A DNA stretch of 64,000 bases, taken from assembly GCA_029582265.1 (NCBI GenBank), contig CM055823.1, positions 6,386,001 to 6,450,000 of the forward strand. The letters run 5' to 3'. The stretch's first letter is position 1. Every line of letters starts with the position of its first letter. A model generated the notes under the pieces. It saw nothing but the letters and a program-made list of their open reading frames with translations, was not told the DNA's origin and did not search any database. The position numbers and the translations under genes were made by a program. Below, one piece after another: positions 22,381-32,720 of this stretch. The DNA comes from Zoroaster sp. YZ-2022 (taxonomy: Eukaryota > Echinodermata > Asteroidea > Forcipulatida > Zoroasteridae).

Positions 22381-22749
22381 TTAACCCTAACTCCCCAAGC
22401 CCACTTGCTTACACATAACCTGAATCCTCCAAAATCCTTCAGTAGTAAAGCAAGCATATGACATGTATGCACACATGTTTCTAATCTGTGATACATGTAC
22501 ATGGCCAGGGACCCTCCCTGCATGCATGGAGCAATAAACAGTGTCCACTGACCCAAGCACTGACCTTGCAATCACTACAACAAACCTGGATGTACCATGG
22601 GGAAGGAAGGAAAATATGCCCAATCCTCCATAATCCACCAAGCAAATAATCATATCTGCCCTCAATCCTTCACCACTATATATCCACATAACCTCAATCC
22701 TTCAAAATCCTTCACTTAATAACAGAGGATTTTGGAAGGTTAGGGTTAA
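22381..22749. mobile_element. TTAA MITE family P3, copy 3
   Basis: TTAACCCTAACTCCCC to GGAAGGTTAGGGTTAA, both ends TTAA. Interior as in the 3342 copy. Confidence 0.82.
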
Positions 22750-23338
22750 TCAACTGTTCATGTGTATTTTGAAATCTGGCGACCTCTGTTTTCCGCCATT
22801 ACTGCAGTGGTATACCACACTGCACGTGCGCGTGTGCATCACTCGCATTCTTAAATACGCAGTACACTAGCGGTTCGTCAAACATAGTGCTCAGATTGAT
22901 AGAAAACAAACGCTTGATGTTGGTGGCACCCAGTGAGCTGGTCGACGGATTAGTATGTACTTTAATCTGTTTCTAACCATGGAATAATGCATTAGATTAT
23001 TGTATTATAATGATTTTGATAAAATTATTAAAAATAAAAACAGATTTGCATACTTTGTAGATTCAAGAATGATTTATTTATCTTTAATTTAGCCATTAAA
23101 CCCTTTTTGTAATGTTGAATTTTTTAAAAATAATTTTAGTATATTAACGAAATAATTCCCAAAATTAATTTCTGTCATCCGAAGAAACAATCATGGGTTG
23201 GTTTTAATAAATATCCCGTTAATTTTATCAAGGAAATATGTTTTTTCCCCTATTTTTCCAAAGATTATATACTGGCTTGTAAACAAATTTATAATGCCTA
23301 AGACCAATAAGACAATTTGATTGGATGAAACATAATCA
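22750..23338 (+). other. Intergenic, AT-rich, nothing recognised
   Basis: No gene, RNA or repeat partner is seen apart from TTTCTGTCATCCGAAGA, which also occurs near 15265. Confidence 0.4.
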
Positions 23339-23989
23339 CATGGATAAGCATTTGGTAAAGACACGCAAGTTACATTTAGCCAGCATGCAAAACACTATGT
23401 GCAATTGAACCAGTCAGATTTAGAAGTTTGTTTTACGAAACACTGACTCGTGTTCCAAAAACTTTAATTAACTTGGGGAGGAGGGCCAAAGTCATGGTAA
23501 TAATAATAATAATGTGTGGACTTATATAGCGCACGTATCCACCAACTAAGTGGTGCTCAAGGCGCATTACCCCTGCTCATAAGGCTCATAAATCATTCCT
23601 GAAACCATCTCAGCTCCCTGGGGAGTATACAGCTCAATTGCTGCCATTACAGCGCATATAGGGCTAATCAACCAACTCTGCCCTCACAGGTACCCATTTA
23701 CCCCTGGGTGGAGAGAAGCAATTATGGTCAAGTGTCTTGCTCAAGGACACAAGTGTCACGGCCGGGATTCGAACCCACATTCTGCTGCTAACACCAGAAC
23801 TTGAGTACGGTAAGCTAGACCGCTCGGCATGGATAAGCATTTGGTAAAGACACGCAAGTTACATTTAGCCAGCATGCAAAATACTATGTGGAATTGAACC
23901 AGTCAGATTTAGAAGTTTGTTTTACGAAACACTGACTCATGTTCCAAAAAACTTGAATTAACTTGGGGAGGAGGGCCAAAGTCATGGTA
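23339..23989. repeat. 161-bp direct repeats flanking a SINE
   Basis: 23339-23499 and 23828-23989 are near-identical (CATGGATAAGCATTTGG to AAAGTCATGGTA), differing at a few positions. The SINE (23499-23827) lies exactly between them. This is either an unusually long target duplication or a tandem duplication with a SINE at the junction. Confidence 0.9.
23499..23827 (-). mobile_element. tRNA-Leu-headed SINE with ATT tail, copy 2
   Basis: Minus strand: CCGAGCGGTCTAGCTTACC head lacking its first bases, CAAGTTCTGGTGTTAGCAGC, box B GGTTCGAATCCCGG, body, then a short (TTA) tail at 23500. Confidence 0.88.
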
Positions 23990-24276
23990 CAGCCAAGCCT
24001 TTGAGAAGCCCGGCCAGGCCCAGGCTACCTGGCCTCCTAATCTGTCTTTTGTGAGTCCTAATCCTGTAACAACAGAGTACCTGCCAATCAACGTAACCTG
24101 GGCTTCTGGAGGGCCTAGCCCAGCCAAGCTCATTATAATGGCTGCAGTTGTGAACAAAAGACAGCTGAGGTGTCAGTCAAGTCTGTGTTTAACAATAAGA
24201 GCTATTTGAGATCTATTCATTTAGTAAAGGGTCTTTTGTGCTCAGCTAGGGGATTATACAGGACCCTAGTAGGGCG
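23973..24276. mobile_element. Palindromic MITE family Q, copy 3, left half
   Basis: GGGCCAAAGTCATGGTACAG to about 24276, where the long-TIR transposon begins. Continues in 28636-28700. The longer-form copies at 30166-30486 and 33961-34298 show the uninterrupted order. Confidence 0.82.
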
Positions 24277-24687
24277 GGAGCCCACAACATTTATTCATGC
24301 GAAAAGCGCCAAAACAATAGACCTCATTGGGTGAAAGGGTCTTATCTGGACATCACAAAAATGCATTGCTGCCGGGTTTAGGGCGTGGCCAAAGCTCCCA
24401 AATGACGTAATAAAGCGCCGCCATTACCGAAAAACACGTTTTTGACAATATCTCAAAAACTATACATGATAATATCACAAATGAGGTCTCTACACCTATG
24501 TTTCCATGGTCAAGCTTTACGTTGAACACCATTGTAGTGCCAGAGAATGTGTAGTTTGTCATATATCATCTTAATTTGTGACAACATTACCGAAAAACCT
24601 ATATTTTTGACAATATCTCGAAAACTATACATGACAGTACCACAAAAGTTGTTTTCAACTATGTTTTTATGATCAAATATTACATTG
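24277..24687 (+). repeat. Left terminal inverted repeat of the long-TIR transposon
   Basis: Matches the reverse complement of 28226-28635. Contains two related subrepeats, each starting ACCGAAAAAC and holding TTTTTGACAATATCTC and AAAACTATACATGA, at about 24426 and 24590. Confidence 0.88.
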
Positions 24688-24961
24688 TGTAAATGATATA
24701 TCATGTGTTTAATTGAGATTATTACAAATAGTGAATAATTTATGATTAAGTACACCTTATACCTTGGTACATGTTGTATTCCCAGCTGTGCATATTTACC
24801 TCTATGTAGTGGAGACATTAAACTCGAACAAACAAACTGGCTGGAACTTGCATAAGTTTAGACCATGTACTTGATTAAAATACTGTTTAATTGAAATATG
24901 GTTGTTGTCTATTTTCAAAATTATTGATAATTGTTCTTATAATTAATACAAATATTATCCC

Positions 24962-25927
24962 ATGTGCTTAATGCTAAAAAGTGATGGCAGGATCCTTGCA
25001 CTTGGGGAAGATTTAATTGCCAAGGAAGCAAAGTACCACAACAGTTGTCGCCGTGACTATGTGAGACAGGATCTGACGGAAGAAGAGCAAACATCCAACC
25101 GGAAGAAGCATGCTGAAGCCTTCCTAAATCTGTCAATGTTCCTCGAGCAAGAAGTTATCAAGAACAATACTCCTATGTTGGCGAAAGTAATCTGCAGTCT
25201 GTACAAAGAAGAGTTTCTTGCCCTTGGAGGAACACAAGAAGACATTGATAGATACTCTGCACAAAGTCTCATGTCGAAGGTGAAGGAACGATTTCAGGGC
25301 ATTCTTCTTATGGACAAACGAGCGAACAAAACTGGAAACGTTGTCTTTCCCACATCAATGACATCTACAGAGGCATTTACCATGTTGGCAGAATCCAATG
25401 AAAAGGCGGAGGAAATCAGATATGTTGCCATGACATTGCGCACAGAAATTCTTGCAATGCCTCAATCAAAGACCCCAACTCCAACTTCTGTTCACACACT
25501 AAAGGAGACTTCCCCCTCTATCCCTGAACTAACCCTCTTGTTCTTCCGTACCCTAATCGGTGGCTTGCAACCAGAACTGGGGTTGAATAACACCAGCAGA
25601 GATGCCATCGAGAGAAAAGCATTGGCCAGTGCATCGGATGCTGTGTTCAACTGTACCAGAGGAACAGTTCGTCCTTGGAAACATCAATCTCTTGGACTCG
25701 GACTCGGAACCCTGACAGGATCGAAAGTAGTGTTGACCATCCTGAACCGCTTTGGTCACTCTATTAGCTACGACGAAGTAAAGCGGCTTGAAACTGAAAT
25801 TGCCTATACATGCTCTGAGGGTGGACGGGAAACTCCTGCTGGGCTCCACCTGCAAGATGGACTAGGAACAGGTACCGCTGCTGTTGCTACTTTTGCTGCT
25901 GCTACCTTTTCTACTACATCAACATAA
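24962..25927 (+). CDS. Transposon ORF1, uncharacterised family N-terminal part
   Basis: 321 codons from ATG. Near the start AKYHNSCRRDY (about residues 22-32) looks like the second half of a Cys/His zinc site; the first half may lie in an upstream exon, since an acceptor-like AG precedes GATCCTTGC at 24989. Middle: GSKVVLTILNRFGHSISYDEV. The last ~25 residues (GTGTAAVATFAAATFSTTST) are low-complexity and unlike the family. The true reading probably leaves at a donor-like AACAG/gtaccg near 25870 or has suffered a deletion. Function unknown; possibly the DNA-binding part of a transposase. Confidence 0.7.
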   Translation: MCLMLKSDGRILALGEDLIAKEAKYHNSCRRDYVRQDLTEEEQTSNRKKHAEAFLNLSMFLEQEVIKNNTPMLAKVICSLYKEEFLALGGTQEDIDRYSAQSLMSKVKERFQGILLMDKRANKTGNVVFPTSMTSTEAFTMLAESNEKAEEIRYVAMTLRTEILAMPQSKTPTPTSVHTLKETSPSIPELTLLFFRTLIGGLQPELGLNNTSRDAIERKALASASDAVFNCTRGTVRPWKHQSLGLGLGTLTGSKVVLTILNRFGHSISYDEVKRLETEIAYTCSEGGRETPAGLHLQDGLGTGTAAVATFAAATFSTTST

Positions 25928-26026
25928 TCATTGTTTTGAAGTTTTACGACTTTAACATCATAATTTGTTTTCTTTCGGCCCAATTATGCAAGATGGGGTT
26001 GCCTCTTTCTCCACAAACTGCAGCAG

Positions 26027-26749
26027 ATGGACCCCACGGCTCGTGAGATTCTGGAGGCTGGTGCCATGTCCATTCGGCGCATTAAGAAGTCATACGCCAG
26101 GTGTCCAATTGACTTGACCTTGGAGCAGACTGTCAACAGGGATGCTTCATCTCCAATGCGAGGCATCACAGCTTTCAGAAATTCACAGAATGCATTCAGA
26201 AGGTGGTGCATCACTCTTGCCCAACGTAGCATGGCCTTGACAGAACTGCGTGAACTTGTCAGTCTGCAACCAGGAGAGGGACCAGCTAATCAGCTGAGGC
26301 CATGGAGAATTAAACGTGACAACGCTGACATGAATGCCGTCGCCAACACATTGAGCAACACATGCAACCCATTTGCAACTTTTCTTGCTGATCTCATCAA
26401 TGTGTCATCAGGAAGAGCAGCGAAGAAGGAGACCAAGACATTTCTCCTTGGAACACTTAAACGAGGAGAAGAAGCGCGACTGAAGTTCGTGGATGAATGT
26501 GCTGTTGATGGTTTGCGGTTTCTGAAGCCAGTAGCAAGGATCAAGAAGTTGAACTTTGCTGCAGAGAATGTAAAGAAGTCAAAGACTACAGTAAAGAAAA
26601 TGGTTGCGGCCGAAGGAGTCAGAGATGTCTTTGGACGAATTTTAGTCGTTGCTGCTAAGACGACCAATGCATTCAACTTGCGCCACATTCTTAGCTACCC
26701 CGTCACTGAGGTGCCCTTTCTCTCGCCCATAGCGATAGCACTCCCTTAA
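26027..26749 (+). CDS. Transposon ORF2, uncharacterised family middle part
   Basis: 240 codons; the frame is open upstream of this ATG to about 25982, so the start is uncertain. Motifs: DLTLEQTVNRDASS (about 30-43), RGITAFRNSQNAFRRW, SNTCNPFATFLADLINVSSG and LRHILSYPVTEVP. These follow the order of the same large family as ORF1. The tail is out of frame: KTNKAALTKHL is readable at 26748-26780 in another frame, so one or two indels break the link to ORF3. No known catalytic motif is recognised. Confidence 0.7.
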   Translation: MDPTAREILEAGAMSIRRIKKSYARCPIDLTLEQTVNRDASSPMRGITAFRNSQNAFRRWCITLAQRSMALTELRELVSLQPGEGPANQLRPWRIKRDNADMNAVANTLSNTCNPFATFLADLINVSSGRAAKKETKTFLLGTLKRGEEARLKFVDECAVDGLRFLKPVARIKKLNFAAENVKKSKTTVKKMVAAEGVRDVFGRILVVAAKTTNAFNLRHILSYPVTEVPFLSPIAIALP

Positions 26750-28090
26750 GACGAACAAAGCAGCACTCACAAAACACTTGAAAGCAGACAGGAAGTTGTA
26801 CCTGTGGATACCAGTCTTCCTCCAATAATAGCCACGGTAATTGATGGTGGTATTATCATTCATGAGACCATACTGCAGCATAGCAAGTCCACATACGCAA
26901 CCATGTCTAGAGATCTTTTGAAGAAGGTTTGCTTGAGTCGTGGAGAGCAAATCCACCTAGTACTTGACAAGTACCAGTCTCCCTCCATCAAAGATGCTGA
27001 GCGAAATCTGCGTCGTTCATCTACTCCTCAAGTATTTACCATCACTGGACCTGACCAAGCTCAGCGGCAGAGTGGCACAGAGTTACTGAAGAATGGCTCA
27101 TTCAAGGAAGAGTTCGCCCGCTTCATCATGGAGGAATGGGGGAAACAACAATATGGTCCAATTATTGGGAGTAAAGCAGTCTACGTCTCACATGGTGGCA
27201 CATGTATGGAGATTAAGAACATCGATGGTGTCCTGCAAAAACAACATCCAAATAATCTCCAATCACACCACGAGGAAGCAGACACACTTATTGCTTTCCA
27301 CGCACACAGCATCTTACGAGGTAATATTCTGGTTAGGTCAACCGATACAGACGTTGTCATCATTCTGCTTGGGCTCTCTGGAAGGTCGGAAGGGATCAAC
27401 ATGATCATGGACTATGGTTCTGGCAACAACCGAAGGTATATCGGTGTCTCTAAACTGGCAGCCATTCTTGAGAAGAAACAGCCTGGTATCACGGAAGCAA
27501 TAGTCGGCCTTCATACCCTGACTGGTTGTGATTTTACATCATGTTTCTTCAGAAAGGGCAAAGTTAAGCCCTTAAAGCGGCTAGAATCAGATCCAGCTCA
27601 CGTTCTGGCAATGCGATCTCTGACGTCAGACAAAGTAGACATTCCGGCTGTTACCTCCTTTGTCTGCTCGCTGTATTGGTTCACAACATCAGACATAAAT
27701 GAAGCGAGATACAAGGCATTCATAGGCATGAGTGGCGGTAATGAGAAGGAACCCCTTGCCAGAATAAAGAAGATAAACTGTGCCTCTCTTCCACCGTGTA
27801 GCAAGACACTTGGTAATCATATCAAAAGGGCCCAGTATGTGGCAAGAATGTGGAAGAGGGCTGATCAGGTCGATCCAACTGGTGGTTCAAGTCCCACAGA
27901 CTATGGGTGGAAGTTAACTGAAAACAGCTTTGAACCGGACTGGTACCCAGGAAGTTCATTACCAGAGTCCCTCACGGACCAACCCTCAGATGACAGGGAC
28001 AGAGCAGGACCTGCATCCATAGATGACGAGGACGACTCGGATGGCGACAGTGCTTGGAGTGAGGAAAGTGAAGATCAGAGTGATGAGTGA
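26750..28090 (+). CDS. Transposon ORF3, FEN1/XPG-like (PIN-fold) nuclease
   Basis: Open from just after the TAA at 26747; family-like from about 26795 (VVPVDTSLPP) to the stop TGA at 28088. No ATG begins the conserved part, so it is probably the C-terminal portion of one long protein with ORF1-ORF2. Numbering from GTG 26804: D14-G, VLDKYQSPSIKDAERNLRR (53-71), HEEAD (156-160), STDTDVV (179-185), TGCDFTS (240-246). This order matches the FEN1/XPG acidic active site (first Asp, basic arch, ExE/D, DxD, GxDY). The C-terminus is acidic and Ser/Asp-rich. Likely a structure-specific or transposition-associated nuclease (inference). Confidence 0.75.
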   Translation, partial: DEQSSTHKTLESRQEVVPVDTSLPPIIATVIDGGIIIHETILQHSKSTYATMSRDLLKKVCLSRGEQIHLVLDKYQSPSIKDAERNLRRSSTPQVFTITGPDQAQRQSGTELLKNGSFKEEFARFIMEEWGKQQYGPIIGSKAVYVSHGGTCMEIKNIDGVLQKQHPNNLQSHHEEADTLIAFHAHSILRGNILVRSTDTDVVIILLGLSGRSEGINMIMDYGSGNNRRYIGVSKLAAILEKKQPGITEAIVGLHTLTGCDFTSCFFRKGKVKPLKRLESDPAHVLAMRSLTSDKVDIPAVTSFVCSLYWFTTSDINEARYKAFIGMSGGNEKEPLARIKKINCASLPPCSKTLGNHIKRAQYVARMWKRADQVDPTGGSSPTDYGWKLTENSFEPDWYPGSSLPESLTDQPSDDRDRAGPASIDDEDDSDGDSAWSEESEDQSDE

Positions 28091-28225
28091 TAGACTGAAA
28101 AGATGCTTAATTCAGTGATGTCAGAACAACCTCAGGTATACACATAGCCTGTATTGAAATCCCATAAGTCACCATCTGCCAAGGTTTTAAGGTGAAGAAA
28201 ACCTTTTAGGCACTACAATTGTTGT

Positions 28226-28635
28226 TAATGTAATATTTGATCATACAAATATAGTTGTAGACAATTTGTATGGTACTGTCATGTATAGTTTTCGAGATAT
28301 TGTCAAAAATATAGGTTTTCGGTAATGTTGTCACAAATTAAGATGATATATGACAAACTACACATTCTCTGGCACTACAATGGTGTTCAACGTAAAGCTT
28401 GACCATGGAAACATAGGTGTAGAGACCTCATTTGTGATATTATCATGTATAGTTTTTGAGATATTGTCAAAAATGTGTTTTTCGGTAATGGCGGCGCTTT
28501 ATTACGTCATTTGGGGGCTTAGGCCACGCCCTAAACCCAGCAGCAATGCATTTTTGTGATGTCCAGGTAAGACCCTTTCACCCAATGAGGTCGATTGTTT
28601 TGGCGCTTTTCGCATGAATAAATGTTCTGGGCTCC
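28226..28635 (-). repeat. Right terminal inverted repeat of the long-TIR transposon
   Basis: Inverse of 24277-24687 with scattered single differences (for example ATAGACC versus ATCGACC, TTATCTGG versus TTACCTGG). Confidence 0.88.
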
Positions 28636-28700
28636 TGGTCTATAGGCCTGGGCAAAGCCTGGGCTTCTCAAAGGATTGGCTGTACCATGACTTTGGCCCT
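28636..28700. mobile_element. Palindromic MITE family Q, copy 3, right half
   Basis: TATAGGCCTGGGCAAAGCC to CATGACTTTGGCCCT continues the MITE interrupted at 24276. Confidence 0.8.
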
Positions 28701-29257
28701 CCCTTAAATATTTGGCATTTTGTAATTGCAAAAAAATACAATATTTTGACATTTTGAAAATAGTGACAGACTTATTCCAAAATCAACATAACCTGAACAA
28801 AATAAAAAGTGCAACATGCTCAAATATTCTGTTTATAAAGAATTTTATTTCACTTATCGATAATAATGAACATTATATCGTTACACTGAAGGGGTCGTCG
28901 TCACCCAGGCAATCATAAAACGAGTACATAGAATTGGGATTGCCCGGGTTACCACTCGAATGATGCTTGATATGCGGCAGAGTGCAACCTCCTCCTCCCA
29001 CTGTGTGTTCATTGTGTACCAGGAATCCTTTACATGGGGCGGAGGGGGAGGTCCAATAGAACAACTGTGTTAGCATATAGGGACATATGGGGGGGGGGTG
29101 GCACTCTGCCACATATCGAGCATGGTATAATACCACTGGCGGAGTACCATAGGTGACAACAACCCCTTATAGCTGTAGTTTCATATACATGTAAAATATG
29201 GTGATATTAGGTCAATATAATAAAGTAAAGTTAGCGTGATGTGGTTTGCACTTAATA
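28701..29257 (+). other. Intergenic, nothing recognised
   Basis: No coding or repeat assignment; a poly-G run lies at about 29090-29099. Confidence 0.4.
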
Positions 29258-29576
29258 TTAAAACCCTCCTACAATCAGTGCAATTTTTGAAACAACCCAT
29301 TCAGGCCTCTCCAAACCATTAGCTGTTGCCAGTGGCCTCCTATGGTTAACCATTCTGTGCACTGTCACACCACTGAGATTGCAGGGTAAGGTGGTCTCCC
29401 ATTGATACATTTCAGGCCATACTAATATGTTCAAACATTTACAGTGGCCTTGGGTGGCACACAGTTGATTTTGTAAGATTACTTGGAAAGGACAGCAGGC
29501 TTGTGTGTACTAAAGGTTGGTGAAGAACATTGAAAATTTAGTGGATCGGAGTGGCCTCCATGTGTAGGAGGGTTAA
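29258..29576. mobile_element. TTAA MITE family P5 (AACCCTCCTACAATCAGTG), copy 1
   Basis: TTAA at both ends, terminal inverse GTGTAGGAGGGTTAA at the right. It is the empty-site reference for the SINE-containing copy at 40917-41594. Confidence 0.82.
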
Positions 29577-30165
29577 ACTCATTGTTACACATGTACATGT
29601 AAAGCAACCGAGTTGCACTGCGGAATAAACAGGAACAGAATGTACAGTGTATATGATCTTGTGCGCCACATGTACATACAGTGCCCACAAAACATAACTT
29701 TTAACTACATAAAGGGTGTGATTTGACAGTAAAAATTGGTAGCAGGCCTGGGTCTCCCCTTTGGTCTAACCTCCTGGATGTTTAATTTTGAAGGATTTAC
29801 AGACTATATTTACAGACTATTGGACACAATGCAGGCTACTTCTTTCTTTCCTTGATGGCTCTTCTATCAAGAAAACTTAGAAGCAAACGGAGATTTGTAA
29901 AAAAAAAAATCCTGAAATCACACGCCTGTTTAACATTTGAAGGCTACTTTGGTAGACTATTCTGCAAATGTACTCACATTGTGCATCTTGGTCTAGCTAA
30001 ACGATCCCGATCACATTTCCCATCTGTGTTACTTTGTAGTTTTGTAATCAAGTTACCCGAGTAGTTGCGTTATTAAACTGAACATAAAATACATAAAACG
30101 AATCTATATGCCATTTGGTGTGGTTGTAATATTGATAGACAATGGCTGGGGAAGGTAAGGGAGGA
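29577..30165 (+). other. Intergenic; fragment of the CCTCCTGGATG repeat
   Basis: 29765-29920 matches 5720-5900 and 9290-9510. Nothing else recognised. Confidence 0.45.
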
Positions 30166-30486
30166 AGGTCAAAGTCATGGTACAGCCAAGCCTTTGAGAG
30201 GCCCTGGCTTTGCCCAGGCCTAGGGGCCAATATAACCCTCTAGCTGAGCACAAAAGACCCTTTACTAATGAATATATCTCAAATAGCTCTTATTGTTAGC
30301 GCTGTCTTTTGTTCACAACTGCAGCCATTATAATGAGCTGGGCTACGCCCTCCAGAAGCCCAGGTTGTGTTGATTGGCAGGTACTGTATTGTTACAGGAT
30401 TAGGACTCACAAAAGACAATTAGGAGGCCAGGTAGCCCTGGCCAGGCTTCTCAAAGGCTTGGCTGTACCATGACTTTGGCCCTCCT
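30166..30486. mobile_element. Palindromic MITE family Q, long form, copy 4
   Basis: AAGTCATGGTACAGCCAAGC to CATGACTTTGGCCC. Includes the CTAGCTGAGCACAAAAGACC segment absent from the shorter copies at 2741 and 15537. Confidence 0.85.
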
Positions 30487-30610
30487 CCCCAAGGTCAGTT
30501 CTTTAGTATATTGATCATTAGCTAGACCAGTATGCATTACGTAGTGTGGTACATGCGAAGAAGTCTATGCACAGAGGGTGTTGTCAAGAGTTTCTTGATT
30601 GGGGCCTATG

Positions 30611-31085
30611 GTTCTAATCGGGATAAAAAGTATCTCCCAATCAGGATATCAGGTTGACAAGAAGTACCCCACTGGTATTCTCATATGGAGAACAGGGTTC
30701 CAATCGGGATAAAAGCATCTCCCAATCGGGATAATATGTTTGACAAGAACTACCCCACTGGTATCCTCATATGGAGTACAGGGTTCCAATCGGGATAAAA
30801 AGTATCTCCCAATCGGGATAATGTGGTTGACAAGAACTACCCCACTGGTATCTTCATGTGGAGAACAGGGTTCCAATCGGGATAAAAGTATCTCCCAATC
30901 GGGATAATGTGGTTGACAAGAACTACCCCACTGGTATCTTCATGTGGAGAACAGGGTTCCAATCGGGATAAAAGTATCTCCCAATCGGGATAATGTGGTT
31001 GACAAGAACTACCCCACTGGTATCTTCATGTGGAGAACAGGGTTCCAATCGGGATAAAAGTATCTCCCAATCGAGATAATATGGC
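30611..31085 (+). repeat. 86-bp tandem repeat, about six copies
   Basis: GGTTCCAATCGGGATAAAA recurs at about 30611, 30696, 30782, 30869, 30955 and 31041. Each unit contains TCTCCCAATCGGGATAAT and GACAAGAACTACCCCACTGG. Confidence 0.92.
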
Positions 31086-31607
31086 AGATGTTTTATGGCC
31101 GACAACAGCCCCTGTGCGAAATACTTAAAAATATGTTTAAAAAAATAATAAAATAAACGGTTTGTACAAAAACAAAATCATGTATAGATATACACTTTAC
31201 ATACTCCCAATATCCCTCAACCATGCTGAACACAACAGAAGGCAAACAATTTTAAAACCACTACGGACACTCTTGATGAACAAAAATGATCACAGATTGA
31301 AATGAAATTTTACACTTGTTGCAGTAAGCTCTGTCTCAAGCGCCATCACAGTTGTATGTAAAACTCTGATAATTTATGGGGGTTTTTTTTTAGATAACGA
31401 TAATGTACTTGCTTTAAGCTATAAAAAACCAAACTTAATAACAGAAGTCGAATCCTTACAAACCCAAATAAATCAGAAAAAAATATATCAAAAAATACAC
31501 AAATAAATGCTACAAATTTTAGCAAAATAAAACATCGTTTTGGAATTTGTAACAGTGAACTTGAAAACAAATGAATTTCTTTTCAAAAATTGTGTTGGGT
31601 GCAACCT

Positions 31608-32130
31608 CAAAGAGAGTAAGCATTCTCATAGAAGCAGTTTTGTCAATATTACCAATGTTATACCTTCCCTTTAATGTACATCTTGATTCAAAGAGAGTAA
31701 GCATACTCACAGAAGCAGTTTTGCCAACATTACCAATGCCGTACCTTCCTTTCAATGTATATCTTGATTCAAAGAGAGTAAGCATACTCATAGAAGCAGT
31801 TTGGCCAACATTACCAATGTTGTGCCTTCCCTCATGATCAATGTATATCTTGATTCAAAAAGAGTAAGCGTACTCATAGAAGCAGTTTAGCCAACATTAC
31901 CAATGCTGTAGCTTCCCTTCAATGTATATCTTGATTCAAAGAGAGTAAGCATACTCATAGAAGCAGTTTTGCCTACATTACCAATGCTGTACCTTCCCTT
32001 CAATGTATATCTTGATTCAAAGAGAGTAAGCATACTCATAGAAGCAGTTTTAGCCAACATTACCAATGTTGTACCTTCCCTTCAATGTATATCTTGATTC
32101 AAAGATTGAGTATACTCAAGCAGTTTTGCC
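31608..32130 (+). repeat. 80-81 bp tandem repeat, about seven copies
   Basis: AAAGAGAGTAAGCATACTC recurs at about 31609, 31690, 31770, 31857, 31938 and 32018, plus a decayed unit at 32100. A lone relative lies in the CNDP2 intron at 3275. Confidence 0.92.
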
Positions 32131-32410
32131 AACATGGCCAATGTCATTACTAACTCCTTCCTCAAGTATCCATATAACAACCTGTAACAGTTAAATTTTT
32201 AATTTGAGTTTTCATATTTCAACAGAGTTCATGAATGACGGCTGGAAAAAAAATGTGATTTACATTACAAGTAAATGCATTGTGCGATCTTTGTAACCAT
32301 TTCTCAGTCGCATATTTCGTTGAGGTTTGTCTATTTTAGTACTACACATAATGACTACAGACTAACAAAACTCTTGAACCAAGTCGTCCCGACGGTCTAA
32401 TCCTTATCCT

Positions 32411-32720
32411 CTAGGGGCTTCTGCTTCGGCTCCTGCTTCGGGATGTCCGTTTTTTTTCACCGTTTTGCTCCGGGCATGCACTTCGGTCTCGGCTGAGGCT
32501 TCGTGTGCGGCTGCGTCGCGGGGTGCAACTGCGACTGCGGCTGCGTTTCGGGGAGCGACTGCTTCGCGGAGAGCGGCTTCGTCGCGGGGATCGGCTTCGT
32601 CGCTGGGATCGGCTTCGTCGTGGGGATCGGCTTCGCCGCGGGGATCGGCTTCGTCGTGGGGAGCGACTTCGACGAGGGGTGCGACTTCGACGAGGGCTTG
32701 GAGTGCGACTGCGGCTTTTC
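32411..32720 (-). CDS. SR factor terminal RS-domain exon
   Basis: 102 codons plus TAG: repeats of RRSRSP then EQNGEKKRTSRSRSRSRSP at the C-terminus. The repeated RRSRSP octads also create long open frames on the other strand, which are shadows. Confidence 0.92.

Larger units (their letters stand above)
24277..28635 (+). mobile_element. Long-TIR DNA transposon with FEN1/XPG-like nuclease (possibly Academ-type)
   Basis: Terminal inverted repeats occupy 24277-24687 and 28226-28635 and start GGAGCCCA. By eye they are almost identical, suggesting recent activity. Three ORFs on the + strand lie between them (24962-25927, 26027-26749, 26750-28090). Together they resemble a large uncharacterised protein family that is repetitive in many aquatic animal genomes, recognised by motifs YHxSCRRxY, LEQTxN, HEEADT and TGCDFTS. 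XPG-like nucleases have been reported in some Academ transposons (from memory); assignment here is inference. No clear target-site duplication is seen. Confidence 0.8.

Noticed and set aside
30611..31085. CRISPR-like array
   Set aside because: Units are contiguous tandem copies with no unique spacers, and the genome is eukaryotic.
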